A stretch of DNA of 43,482 bases from an uncultured Bacteroides sp. (lineage in GTDB: Bacteria; Bacteroidota; Bacteroidia; Bacteroidales; Bacteroidaceae): assembly GCA_958477465.1 (NCBI GenBank), contig CAUEFX010000033.1, forward strand, positions 1 through 43,482, given 5' to 3'. A model generated the notes under the pieces. The model was not told where the DNA came from and ran no database searches. It worked only from the letters and a program-made list of their open reading frames with translations. A program made the position numbers and the translations under genes. This document shows positions 16,351 through 24,120 of this stretch, piece after piece; the first letter of the stretch is position 1; each line of letters opens with the position of its first letter.

Positions 16351-17181
16351 TTATTCTGCTGTCTTTCTTCTGATTGCTCTTTTGGCTGTTGGTGCCGGAG
16401 CTTCTTCCACTTTGTGTGCAACTTCTACGCCGGCCAATTCCGGGTCGATCATGATACGTCCACAATATTCGCAAACAATGATTTTTTTGCGTGAACGGAT
16501 ATCCAGTTGTCTCTGAGGCGGAATTTTGTTGAAGCAACCACCGCATGCGTCGCGCTGTACATATACGATACCCAATCCGTTGCGTGAATTTTTACGGATA
16601 CGTTTGAATGATTGCAGCAGACGCGGTTCGATTTTTGTTTCCAGATCCTTGGCTTTATCTCTCAGTTTCTCTTCTTCCTGCTTCGTTTCTGCAATGATTT
16701 CATCCAGTTCGCCTTTTTTCTGATCGAGGTCTTTCTGTCTCTCTTCCAGAGCAGCTGTGCTCTTCGCTACCTCAGCAGACTTTTCTTCTTCTTCGGCAGA
16801 AAATTCTTTGATTCTCTTTTCGCACAGTTCGATTTCCAGTGTCTGGAATTCGATTTCTTTCGTCAGGAAGTCATATTCGCGGTTATTGCGTACATTGTCC
16901 TGTTGTGACTTATATTTTTCTACGGAAGCCTTAGCAACTTCAATCTCTACTTTCTTACCGGCAATAGCCGCTTTCAATTCATCTACTTCTGCTTTGATCT
17001 TGTCTATACGAGTGCTCAGACCGGCAATTTCGTCTTCAAGGTCCTGTACTTCCAATGGAAGTTCACCTCTCAACGTCTTGATCTTATCAATCTCAGACAA
17101 CATGGTTTGCAGTTGGAACAGCGTTTTCAGTTTCTGTTCTACGGTCAACTCATTTGGATCTTTTTTTGCTTCTTTAGCCAT
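16351..17181 (-). CDS. C4-type zinc ribbon, coiled-coil protein (zf-RING_7 family)
   Basis: The 276-residue protein is a long coiled coil (about 15-185, rich in E/K/L with heptad spacing) followed by a four-cysteine zinc ribbon: C213 and C216 in ACGGC, C237 and C240 in CEYC. This matches the zf-RING_7 family found across bacteria. Its C-terminal tail is Ala/Lys/Arg-rich. It begins 5 bases after the Nif3 gene stop, a pairing common in Bacteroidetes. The function is not settled; nucleic acid or secretion-related roles have been proposed for members. Confidence 0.9.
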   Translation of the reverse strand: MAKEAKKDPNELTVEQKLKTLFQLQTMLSEIDKIKTLRGELPLEVQDLEDEIAGLSTRIDKIKAEVDELKAAIAGKKVEIEVAKASVEKYKSQQDNVRNNREYDFLTKEIEFQTLEIELCEKRIKEFSAEEEEKSAEVAKSTAALEERQKDLDQKKGELDEIIAETKQEEEKLRDKAKDLETKIEPRLLQSFKRIRKNSRNGLGIVYVQRDACGGCFNKIPPQRQLDIRSRKKIIVCEYCGRIMIDPELAGVEVAHKVEEAPAPTAKRAIRRKTAE

Positions 17182-17186
17182 TTTAC

Positions 17187-18281
17187 TTATAAATATTTTA
17201 TGGGATTCGTGTTTACTTTACTAAATTGGAGTGCAAAATTAGGAAATAAATCCCGGATTATGGAATAAAAAATTTCTTTTGTATACTGTTCGCTTTCGTA
17301 ATGTCCTATTTCTGCCATCAGAATATCCGATTCGTGACCGAAATAGTCATGGTATCTGATCTCGCCGGTGATGAATACATCCGCCCGGTTGCTGATGGCG
17401 AGTGGCAGCAGGAAGGCACCTGCCCCGCCGCAAAGCGCTACCGTTTGTATTTCACGTCCGGACAGTTTATTGTGCTTTATGCAACCTGCTTCAAAGGTCT
17501 TCTTGATACGTTTCAAGAACTCCAGTTCTGTTTCCGGAACCTCGAGTTCGCCTATGACGCCTGCACCGGCTTGCTGCCAGGCATTCTGCAGCGGATAAAT
17601 GTCGAATGCCGGTTCCTCGTAAGGATGCACGGCAAGCAGTGCACGGATGGCTTCTCCTTTTTTATATGCGGGAAGGATGGTTTCAATCCTGATCTCCTTT
17701 TCGTGATGAAGTTCTCCGATGCTTCCGCAAAAAGGATTGCTTCCTTCCTGTGCCCGGAACGTGCCTTCTCCATCGAGGTTATAACTGCATGAATCATAGT
17801 TGCCTATATGTCCGCATCCCACAGAAAACAAGGCATTCCGTACCGTATCTGCCTGTGCTGTCGGCACAAATGTGACGAGTTTCACCAGATTATTCTCTTT
17901 CGGCTCGAGTACGCGGACATTCTCCAGCCCGATTTTCTCCGCTATCTTGAAGTTGACCCCACCCGGAGCATTATCCAGATTGGTATGTGCCGAGTAAATG
18001 ACCATATCATTCTTGATTGCCTTTACTATGCAACGCTCTACATAGTCTTTTCCGGTGATGGATTTGTAACCTTTAAAAATAAGGGGATGGTGCGATATAA
18101 TGAGATTATACCCCATTGCGATAGCTTCGTCGATGACAGATTCAGTAACGTCAAGACACAACAAAGCCCCTGTTGCTTCCGCATCTGTCAATCCTATTTG
18201 CAGGCCGGCATTATCAAATCCGTCTTGCAATGGCAGAGGCGCGAACCGTTCAAGGGCGCTTACGATCTCTTTAATTTTCAT
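17187..18281 (-). CDS. Nif3-like dinuclear metal centre protein
   Basis: This is a member of the Nif3/YbgI family, once labelled GTP cyclohydrolase I type 2, forming hexamers with a two-metal site. Metal ligands are visible: H64-H65 in ISHHPLIF, H99 and D103 in YSAHTNLDNAPGG, and a C-terminal histidine and glutamate in EIGHYESEQ. At 364 residues it is the long form, with a PII-like insertion between the two halves (about 130-235), as in Gram-positive and Bacteroidetes members. The cellular role is unknown. It is first in a two-gene operon with the zinc-ribbon gene. Confidence 0.92.
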   Translation of the reverse strand: MKIKEIVSALERFAPLPLQDGFDNAGLQIGLTDAEATGALLCLDVTESVIDEAIAMGYNLIISHHPLIFKGYKSITGKDYVERCIVKAIKNDMVIYSAHTNLDNAPGGVNFKIAEKIGLENVRVLEPKENNLVKLVTFVPTAQADTVRNALFSVGCGHIGNYDSCSYNLDGEGTFRAQEGSNPFCGSIGELHHEKEIRIETILPAYKKGEAIRALLAVHPYEEPAFDIYPLQNAWQQAGAGVIGELEVPETELEFLKRIKKTFEAGCIKHNKLSGREIQTVALCGGAGAFLLPLAISNRADVFITGEIRYHDYFGHESDILMAEIGHYESEQYTKEIFYSIIRDLFPNFALQFSKVNTNPIKYL

Positions 18282-18301
18282 TATTGTAGAAAATTTGGCT
18301 G

Positions 18302-18309
18302 CAAATATA
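18302..18309 (-). promoter_or_regulatory. -7 box for the Nif3 operon
   Basis: TATATTTG on the minus strand fits TAnnTTTG and lies 20 bases before the ATG at 18281. The -33 region is T-rich without a clear TTTG. Confidence 0.45.
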
Positions 18310-18351
18310 AGAAAAAAGAAAGGAAGATGTGTGGCTTTTATCGTTTTTTAG

Positions 18352-18359
18352 TACATTTG
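18352..18359 (+). promoter_or_regulatory. -7 box for the DUF4153 gene
   Basis: TACATTTG fits TAnnTTTG. The ATG follows at 18381 after GGAGGAG (18369-18375), one of the few good Shine-Dalgarno-like sites in the window. Confidence 0.5.
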
Positions 18360-18380
18360 TGAAAATATGGAGGAGTATTT

Positions 18381-20009
18381 ATGAAGATTAATCTGTCAAA
18401 AATCACAGCAGAGGTCATTTTTACTTTAAAAAAGTATCCGGTAGAAGCATGTGTGGGCTTCCTGTTTTTTGTGTTTTTCTGTATCGAAGATCTGATGGAC
18501 TTTGAAAACCATTCCGTTCAGATCGGGCATATCCGTGATGTGATGGCATTATTTCCGTTTTTTATTGTGCTGGTGTATAGTCTGCATCAATTGCCGGGTA
18601 AAGCGAAAATAGCATATTATGCATCCGTATTGCTCCCTTTGCCCTTTCTTTGGGTGGATTTGAGTCATTTTGTGTATTCCATTTCATGGACGTTTACATT
18701 GTTGCTGGCTGTCTTTATGCTGTTGGCATGCAAAGGGAAATGGAAGAACCTTTCGTTTGCACAGAACGGTATGCATACATTTACAAATCTGATCGTTACT
18801 TTTTTCATCAGTCATCTTTTGGCACTTGCCGTATGGGGGCTTTATTCTGCGGTGATCTATATTTTCAATATAGGCAGAGGCGACTTTCCGGAATATGTCT
18901 ATATGTTCTCTTTGTTTGTGGTGACTCCCTTGCTGTTTTGCCATCTGCATGAGAAAGAGGGCGAAGACAAAGCCACTCCCCGATTTATGGAGATTATTAT
19001 CAATTATATTCTTTCTCCGGCTGTCATTGCTTATACAGCGATATTTTATCTGTATTTTATAACGATTGTGGTCTGTTGGGAATTGCCCAAAGGCGGCATC
19101 GGATACATGGTGCTTGCATTAGTGATTTTTGCAATGGCAGGACACATGTCCCAGCTTCTTGTTTCCAAAAACATGTACGGATGGTTTTATAGCCGCTTCA
19201 GTTGGATTGCCATACCGCCGCTTATGCTCTTCTGGATAGGAACTGTGGAGCGGATAACGACCTATGGTTTTACGGCATCGAGGGTATATCTGCTGGCAGC
19301 CGGTATTTTGATGACGCTTTACGTCTTTTTCTTCCTATCCCGAAAAATGGGGAATTACCAGTTGATGGCGGTGATAAGTTGTGTTTGTATCGCAGTCTTG
19401 ACCTTTGTGCCCGGTATTACTGCCAAGAGCATTGGCATTTATTCGCAGAAACAGAGACTGGAAAAGTATATTTCCCGGCTGGATATGCTCGATTCCACCA
19501 CTCATAAGTTGAAGTTGGGCACGGTATTTAATGAAACGGACTCTGTAAGGCGGCAAGATGCCAGGGAGTTGAAAGCGTGTTATTTTTATCTGGCAGATGA
19601 AAAAGGGAACGGTTACATGGAAGAAAGGTATGGTAAATGCGACATTTTAATCGATTGGGATTGGCACTATATGAGGGCTTCCTTCCCTTTGGGGATTGAT
19701 ATGGAAGGATATGCGAGATATTATCCTATCGACAGTGATTATGGCAGGATTTTCACGGGTAGTGTGGAAAATGGGGTGGCCATGATTCGGCGTAAATCCG
19801 ATGGTAAAGTGATAATAAGCCGTGATATAGATGCTTACATGAATTCTCACCGTGACAAGATCATAGAGGAAGCGGCCGATTCCACCAATTTGGAACTGTT
19901 TGTTACCCGTAATGATTCCTGTATGATGGTGCTCACCAGTATAGATTATGAAACTTCCACCGGTTTTCACTGTACCGATGCAACGTTTGGCGCTGTTTTT
20001 ATTAAATGA
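18381..20009 (+). CDS. DUF4153 family polytopic membrane protein
   Basis: The 542-residue protein has about ten predicted membrane helices in residues 20-350, then a soluble C-terminal domain (about 360-542). The RITTYGFTASRVYLLAAGI segment near 300-318 and the preceding helices resemble the DUF4153 core (R-x-x-Y-G-x-T-x-x-R). The family function is unknown. The C-terminal domain has no motif I recognise and is presumably on one side of the membrane. The gene is divergent from the Nif3 operon and followed by a 110-base gap with three TTAATCA direct repeats (20026-20067) before the VOC gene, which converges on it. Confidence 0.82.
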   Translation: MKINLSKITAEVIFTLKKYPVEACVGFLFFVFFCIEDLMDFENHSVQIGHIRDVMALFPFFIVLVYSLHQLPGKAKIAYYASVLLPLPFLWVDLSHFVYSISWTFTLLLAVFMLLACKGKWKNLSFAQNGMHTFTNLIVTFFISHLLALAVWGLYSAVIYIFNIGRGDFPEYVYMFSLFVVTPLLFCHLHEKEGEDKATPRFMEIIINYILSPAVIAYTAIFYLYFITIVVCWELPKGGIGYMVLALVIFAMAGHMSQLLVSKNMYGWFYSRFSWIAIPPLMLFWIGTVERITTYGFTASRVYLLAAGILMTLYVFFFLSRKMGNYQLMAVISCVCIAVLTFVPGITAKSIGIYSQKQRLEKYISRLDMLDSTTHKLKLGTVFNETDSVRRQDARELKACYFYLADEKGNGYMEERYGKCDILIDWDWHYMRASFPLGIDMEGYARYYPIDSDYGRIFTGSVENGVAMIRRKSDGKVIISRDIDAYMNSHRDKIIEEAADSTNLELFVTRNDSCMMVLTSIDYETSTGFHCTDATFGAVFIK

Positions 20010-20119
20010 TCAGGGAGGCTTTCGTTTAATCAGACGGTTTTTAATCAAACTGTTCAAGGGTTAATCAGGCAATTTACTGAATCAGAATTTAATGCCAGAT
20101 CAGCCGGTTTAAAGTAGTG

Positions 20120-20506
20120 TTAAACAGTTATTTCCACCAGGTTTCCGTCCGGATCGAGAATGGCGCTTTCAAAGAAACCGTCTCCCGTAGTACGTGGTTC
20201 GCTTGCAACGGTGAATCCGTCACGACGCAGACGTTCCGTAAGTTCGAGTACCGCATCCTTACTTCCTGCCGAGAAAGAAAAATGTGCTAATCCGGTATGG
20301 AGAATATTATCTGCAGGAGAAGTAACGTCTGTCCTTCGCATAATTTCTATTAGAGCACTTTTCTCGTCAAAGCTCACAAGATAGGATTCGAAACCTTTCA
20401 AGGGATTGGTATATTTCTCATTACCGGTTCCCTTAAAATAGGTAATGTAGAAATCTTTCAGCTCTTCCAGCCGGGTGGTCCAAAGCGCAATGTGGTGAAT
20501 GTGCAT
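20120..20506 (-). CDS. VOC superfamily (glyoxalase/bleomycin resistance-like) protein
   Basis: A single-module VOC protein, about 128 residues from the ATG at 20506 (MHIHHIALWT). It shows the paired beta-alpha-beta-beta-beta repeats: the first metal His in HHIALWT, Glu in ALIEIM, His in LAHFSF and Glu in NLVEITV. These four match a metal-binding site. The next in-frame ATG upstream (20554) is also compatible with the promoter and would add 16 residues. The one at 20599 lies upstream of the -7 box and is excluded. The substrate is unknown. Confidence 0.85.
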   Translation of the reverse strand: MHIHHIALWTTRLEELKDFYITYFKGTGNEKYTNPLKGFESYLVSFDEKSALIEIMRRTDVTSPADNILHTGLAHFSFSAGSKDAVLELTERLRRDGFTVASEPRTTGDGFFESAILDPDGNLVEITV

Positions 20507-20578
20507 ACTGGTATGTTTTTCTTCCGGTGTCCAAACGCTTAATTGTGGGTTCATGATGTAGATTTCGTTAAATGATTG

Positions 20579-20594
20579 TATATTTGCAAATATA
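20579..20594. promoter_or_regulatory. Palindrome carrying -7 boxes on both strands
   Basis: TATATTTGCAAATATA is a perfect 16-bp palindrome. Read on either strand it begins with TATATTTG, a full match to TAnnTTTG. The minus-strand box would serve the VOC gene and the plus-strand box the acetyltransferase gene (ATG at 20634). It may also be a protein-binding site. Confidence 0.55.
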
Positions 20595-20633
20595 GACAAA
20601 GTAAATTGCAGGCAATTTGATTTGAATCAAAAT

Positions 20634-21065
20634 ATGATAAGAAATTATAAACTTCAGGACACAGACAGGGTAATCCACATTTGGCTGGAATCTTCCATTC
20701 TTGCCCATCGTTTTATTCCTGCCATGTATTGGATTGGCAAGCAAGAAGATATGCGGAATGTTTATCTTCCGGCAAGCCATACTTATGTGTTCGAAGATGA
20801 AAACACCGGGTTGGTACAAGGGTTTGTTTCCATGACCGGCAGTTATCTGGCTGCTCTGTTTGTAATCCCCGAATCACAGGGAACGGGCATCGGAAAAGCA
20901 TTGTTGGAACACGTCAAGGAGAGACATCCCGAAATTACTCTGAATGTTTATGCTAAAAATGAACCGTCCGTTCTGTTTTACGAGAAGCAAGGATTCCGGT
21001 TGATAAAGGAACAGACGGAAGAAGGAACCGGTGAGGAAGAATTTGTAATGAAGTGGTATAGATAA
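20634..21065 (+). CDS. GNAT family N-acetyltransferase (YjaB-like)
   Basis: A 143-residue acetyl-CoA-dependent transferase. The acetyl-CoA binding motif A is AALFVIPESQGTGIGKALL (about 85-103), and motif B follows as NVYAKNEPSVLFYEKQGF with the usual Tyr. The overall pattern (AHRFIPA, LAALFVIPE, NVYAKNE) resembles E. coli YjaB. I chose the ATG at 20634; a TTG start four codons earlier is possible. It is divergent from the VOC gene. The acceptor substrate is unknown. Confidence 0.9.
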   Translation: MIRNYKLQDTDRVIHIWLESSILAHRFIPAMYWIGKQEDMRNVYLPASHTYVFEDENTGLVQGFVSMTGSYLAALFVIPESQGTGIGKALLEHVKERHPEITLNVYAKNEPSVLFYEKQGFRLIKEQTEEGTGEEEFVMKWYR

Positions 21066-21100
21066 TTATATAATCAGTAATATATTAAATGTAGAATTAG

Positions 21101-21553
21101 ATGAAAAAGATTTTGTTTTTATTATTATTGGCTGTCGTTTTCGGAGCCTGTGAAAGCGAAACCGATTCGAACTGGAGTAACCGCCCGGGAGGAAATTCGG
21201 GTGATAGTCAAAATTAGGATTCGTATGTGATAACCGTCAGGAATTGGGAACTCGTAGGAGGTGAGAATGCAGATAATTCTTTTTTCCGTTGCGTTGTTGA
21301 AGATGAATATCTGGATCAGAATATTTTTGATAAGGGAAGTGTTATGGTATATTTGATTCAATATGATGGAAATGTGCCGGTTCAGACTCCTTTGCCTTAT
21401 GTGTGGCACCGTGCCGAGGGAGAGAATCTTTGGACAGAAACATATTCATACGATTATTCTGTAGGGTCGTTCGCTTTCTATGTGACATACAGTGATTTCG
21501 CTACCGCAAACTTTCCCGGTGAGTGTCAGTTTAAAGTAGTAATGCATTGGTAA
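21101..21553 (+). pseudogene. Lipoprotein gene interrupted by an in-frame TAG
   Basis: From ATG 21101 the sequence reads a lipoprotein signal (MKKILFLLLLAVVFGACES, Cys at 17) and a polar Gly/Asn/Ser linker, then hits TAG at 21215-21217. The same frame continues without another stop for 112 codons to 21553 (DSYVITVRNWELVGGENA... to VVMHW). The joined protein would be about 150 residues and looks like small Bacteroides lipoproteins with a short linker before a single beta-rich domain. The second part alone lacks a signal peptide, and its first possible start is GTG 21227. A point mutation of a sense codon or a sequencing error are the simplest explanations. Confidence 0.75.
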
Positions 21554-21572
21554 GCAGGTTAAAAAAAAGCAT

Positions 21573-21620
21573 AAAAGAGCCGTATCCTACTCGACCTTCG
21601 AGCAAAGATACGGCTCTTTT
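21573..21620 (+). terminator. Terminator after the lipoprotein gene
   Basis: AAAAGAGCCGTATC (21573-21586) pairs perfectly with GATACGGCTCTTTT (21607-21620) and is followed by more T. The A-rich 5' flank makes it potentially bidirectional, also ending the FetAB-like operon that converges on it. Confidence 0.85.
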
Positions 21621-21635
21621 TATGAGTGCTTAAAT

Positions 21636-21908
21636 TTATGAGTGTTTAAAGAGTACTTTGTTTTTCAAGGCATATTTTTCGTCTACCACTTTGTCTGTCG
21701 GGAAGAAGGTGAATATGATTCTCCAACCGCTTTTCTGATAAACAAATTTTCGGGAACTTACTCCGCGGTGTATCAGTTGCAGTTTTTTGCCGATGAAGGC
21801 TTCTATCTCTTCAGGCATGATGGCAGTTCCTTCCCGTGAGACTTCCGCTGTGACGAAGAATCCGGGTGACGGAATTTTAGAAACAAGTTCCAATATCTGC
21901 TCTGTCAT
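21636..21908 (-). CDS. Unknown 90-residue protein coupled to the FetB-like permease
   Basis: I do not recognise the family. The ATG overlaps the permease stop as ATGA (21905-21908), so it is almost certainly translated as the last gene of the ABC operon. It is a soluble alpha/beta protein without cysteine, signal peptide or membrane helix. Residues 1-35 are acidic and the C-terminal half is basic and aromatic (KFVYQKSGWRIIFTFFP). Context suggests an accessory or regulatory partner of the transporter, but this is inference. Confidence 0.7.
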   Translation of the reverse strand: MTEQILELVSKIPSPGFFVTAEVSREGTAIMPEEIEAFIGKKLQLIHRGVSSRKFVYQKSGWRIIFTFFPTDKVVDEKYALKNKVLFKHS

Positions 21909-22705
21909 TTCTTCTCCTTCTTTTCTACCATAACTTGTAGCAGTTTGCCGTATGCGTCGAATGATTTGCGTGATGCCAATGAGATGGTAATCATCAGTGA
22001 GAGCATGGAAGCGGTGAATGTGATAACCATAATCATCATCTGATATTTGATAGCTACATTCGGGCTACTTCCTCCTAATATCTGTCCGATCATTGTGCCC
22101 GGCAGTGCTACCAGTCCCATTACGGCGATATTGGCTATCAGAGGACTGAAAGCTTTTATGAGCGCTTGCCGTATGAAAGGGGCTTGTGCCTCCTGGCGTG
22201 TCGCTCCGTTACCGAGCAGATAGCGATAGAGCTGTTCTTCTCGTTTCAGACCACTGTAATAGGTATTTAAGGCAATGACATTGCTCGAAAGCATGTTGCC
22301 CATCAGAATGCCGAAAATAGGAATGAAGTATTGGGCGCTGAATACATTGTCCAGTTGCAGCACGATACCGATAAAGTACATTCCTACCAGAACCACGCTG
22401 CACAAAAAGCCCACACTAATGGGGATCAGGAGTATCTCTCGTTTTAATCCGGTGCGCGAAAGAGCCGTTTGTCCGGCCACGAATATCATGATGATTACCC
22501 ACAGGAAGTTTATCCATGGGTTATTCCATAAAAACAGGTATTTCAGATACATTCCGATCAGGAAAAGTTGTATGATCATACGTGCCGCACCGATAAGGGT
22601 GGCTTTCAGCAGTCCGGTTTTGAATTTCCATAAATAGAATGCCGGTATTATCAGCAGAAGCAAGCCGATAAGCAGGTTAAGGTAGGATATATCTATTGTT
22701 CCCAT
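21905..22705 (-). CDS. ABC transporter permease, FetB/YbbM (UPF0014) family
   Basis: The 266-residue protein has about seven membrane helices and the UPF0014 signatures: LIGAARMIIQLFLIGMYL near 36-53, NTYYSGLKREEQLYRYLLGNGATRQEA near 145-171, and the GLVALPGTMIGQILGGSSP motif near 200-218. In E. coli FetAB has been linked to iron export and oxidative-stress tolerance; some relatives are annotated as other metal exporters. The ATPase partner is the next gene upstream (gap of 66 bases). Confidence 0.9.
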   Translation of the reverse strand: MGTIDISYLNLLIGLLLLIIPAFYLWKFKTGLLKATLIGAARMIIQLFLIGMYLKYLFLWNNPWINFLWVIIMIFVAGQTALSRTGLKREILLIPISVGFLCSVVLVGMYFIGIVLQLDNVFSAQYFIPIFGILMGNMLSSNVIALNTYYSGLKREEQLYRYLLGNGATRQEAQAPFIRQALIKAFSPLIANIAVMGLVALPGTMIGQILGGSSPNVAIKYQMMIMVITFTASMLSLMITISLASRKSFDAYGKLLQVMVEKKEKK

Positions 22706-22771
22706 GAGGATATTTACGATTGAGCGATTGACGGTTATGTGATTTTCTGAATGATTAGGCGACTGTCTGAT

Positions 22772-23392
22772 TTATAATGTGATTATCTGGTTACAGCCGT
22801 GGGCGAAAGCGTCGCTGTGGGATACGGCCAAAACAGCAGTTCCTTGTTCGGCTTGCTTGCATAGGAAAGCCAATACCTTGTCTGCCGATTCGGAATCGAG
22901 TGCCGAGGTGGGTTCATCCACTATGATCAGCGGCTTTTTCAATAAGGCGGCCACGGCTATCATAATACGTTGCCGTTGTCCGCCGGATATTTCCCCTACC
23001 CGCTTGTTGTACAACTCTTCGTCCAGTCCCAGTTCGGCAAAGCAGTCGAACAGTCTTTTCTCTGAGAAAGGATTGTTCTTGTTGGCTTTCAGTTCAAACG
23101 GAAGCCGTACCATCTCCTTTACCCATTCGGCAGGTAGTGCCAGTTCCTGAGGAATCCAGGCTATCTGTCGGCGAATGGCGTCGATGGTGTTCTTGTTTAA
23201 TTCCAAACCGCCTACGGTGATTGTTCCTTTGCGTAGCGGTACAAATCCCATGATGGCATTAAGGAGGGATGTTTTTCCCCTGCCCGACTCTCCTGCAATG
23301 CAGGCTGTCTCGCCTTTGTGTACTTGCATGCAAAAATCGGAAAAAAGCACATCTTCTCCGAAAGCGATACATGCGTTATCTATTTGTAGCAT
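22772..23392 (-). CDS. ABC transporter ATP-binding protein, FetA/YbbL-like
   Basis: A single ATPase domain of about 206 residues from ATG 23392 (MLQIDNACIAFG). Walker A is GESGRGKTS, the signature is SGGQRQRI, Walker B is PLIIVDEPTSALD, and the switch His is in AVSHSDAF. The reading frame extends to 23422, but that ATG lies inside the probable -7 box and is unlikely. It pairs with the UPF0014 permease downstream to form a probable metal exporter. Confidence 0.9.
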   Translation of the reverse strand: MLQIDNACIAFGEDVLFSDFCMQVHKGETACIAGESGRGKTSLLNAIMGFVPLRKGTITVGGLELNKNTIDAIRRQIAWIPQELALPAEWVKEMVRLPFELKANKNNPFSEKRLFDCFAELGLDEELYNKRVGEISGGQRQRIMIAVAALLKKPLIIVDEPTSALDSESADKVLAFLCKQAEQGTAVLAVSHSDAFAHGCNQIITL

Positions 23393-23419
23393 TGATCTCT
23401 TAATAATCTTTCTTTTCGG

Positions 23420-23427
23420 CAAAGGTA
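23420..23427 (-). promoter_or_regulatory. -7 box for the FetAB-like operon
   Basis: TACCTTTG on the minus strand fits TAnnTTTG. It leaves a leader of about 20 bases to the ATG at 23392 and rules out the upstream ATG at 23422. No clear -33 TTTG is seen. Confidence 0.45.
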
Positions 23428-23652
23428 TGAAAAATCCGGGGTTTCTTTCATGATTTATTTATGAATCTTTATGAAGAATGCGTCCGAAGGGTGGAAGAAA
23501 CAGGCGGGATTATACAGAAAGAATACGCATACTTGGGCGGTTGGTGTAGATACGGCAAATAAATACCGGTAAATAGTTAAATAAGTCTAATCATTATAGG
23601 GCGTTCCTGCTATTCACATGTATTACTACCGTAACAATTAAATCTTTTTATT

Positions 23653-24120
23653 ATGAAACACATTTGCGTACCTTTAAGCATTTTAGGTTGCCTGTATGCT
23701 TCTTCGGTTTATACCCAACAGCTCGTTGCACCTGCCGGTAGAGAATCTCCTGCGGCATCCTGGGTGATAGGGGAAGTTGTCGGAGGGTATTATCAAACAG
23801 ACGACGGCATGATCGTTCAGGGAATCTTGTCTTATATCGATTTAAGTTCATCTGTAGGGATGGAGGAGGATGAATGGCAGGAAAAAACAATGATATGGCC
23901 TTCTCCGGTCGTCGATTATCTGAATATCTCCATCCCTCCGTCTGCTTCCATGGCTTCTATCAACATCTATTCGCTCAAAGGAATATTGGTAGGACAGTTC
24001 AATATATTGAAATCTCCTTCCACATACAACGTATCCTTTTTGGCTTCCGGCATTTACAGTGTGCAATTAGTCGATATCAACGGTAAAACAGTAGTAACAA
24101 GAAAAATCATAAAACAATGA
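23653..24120 (+). CDS. Small secreted protein with a T9SS-like C-terminal domain
   Basis: The 155-residue protein has a signal peptide (about 1-21), a short segment SWVIGEVVGGYYQTDDGMIVQGIL of the kind found before sorting domains in Bacteroidetes, and a C-terminal Ig-like domain (about 80-155). The latter reads WPSPVVDYLNISIP ... INIYSLKGILVG ... ASGIYSVQLVDINGK ... RKIIKQ, which follows the type A sorting-domain pattern (P-x-P-x-x-x-x-L-N-I, G-x-Y, K terminal). There is almost nothing else in the protein. Its TGA overlaps the ATG of the CotH gene (ATGA), so the two are coupled. Whether a type IX system exists in this genome cannot be seen. Confidence 0.72.
   Translation: MKHICVPLSILGCLYASSVYTQQLVAPAGRESPAASWVIGEVVGGYYQTDDGMIVQGILSYIDLSSSVGMEEDEWQEKTMIWPSPVVDYLNISIPPSASMASINIYSLKGILVGQFNILKSPSTYNVSFLASGIYSVQLVDINGKTVVTRKIIKQ

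Noticed and set aside
20026..20067. Three TTAATCA direct repeats between the DUF4153 and VOC genes
   Set aside because: Short, AT-rich and between convergent genes, where no promoter is expected; likely chance or spacer drift.
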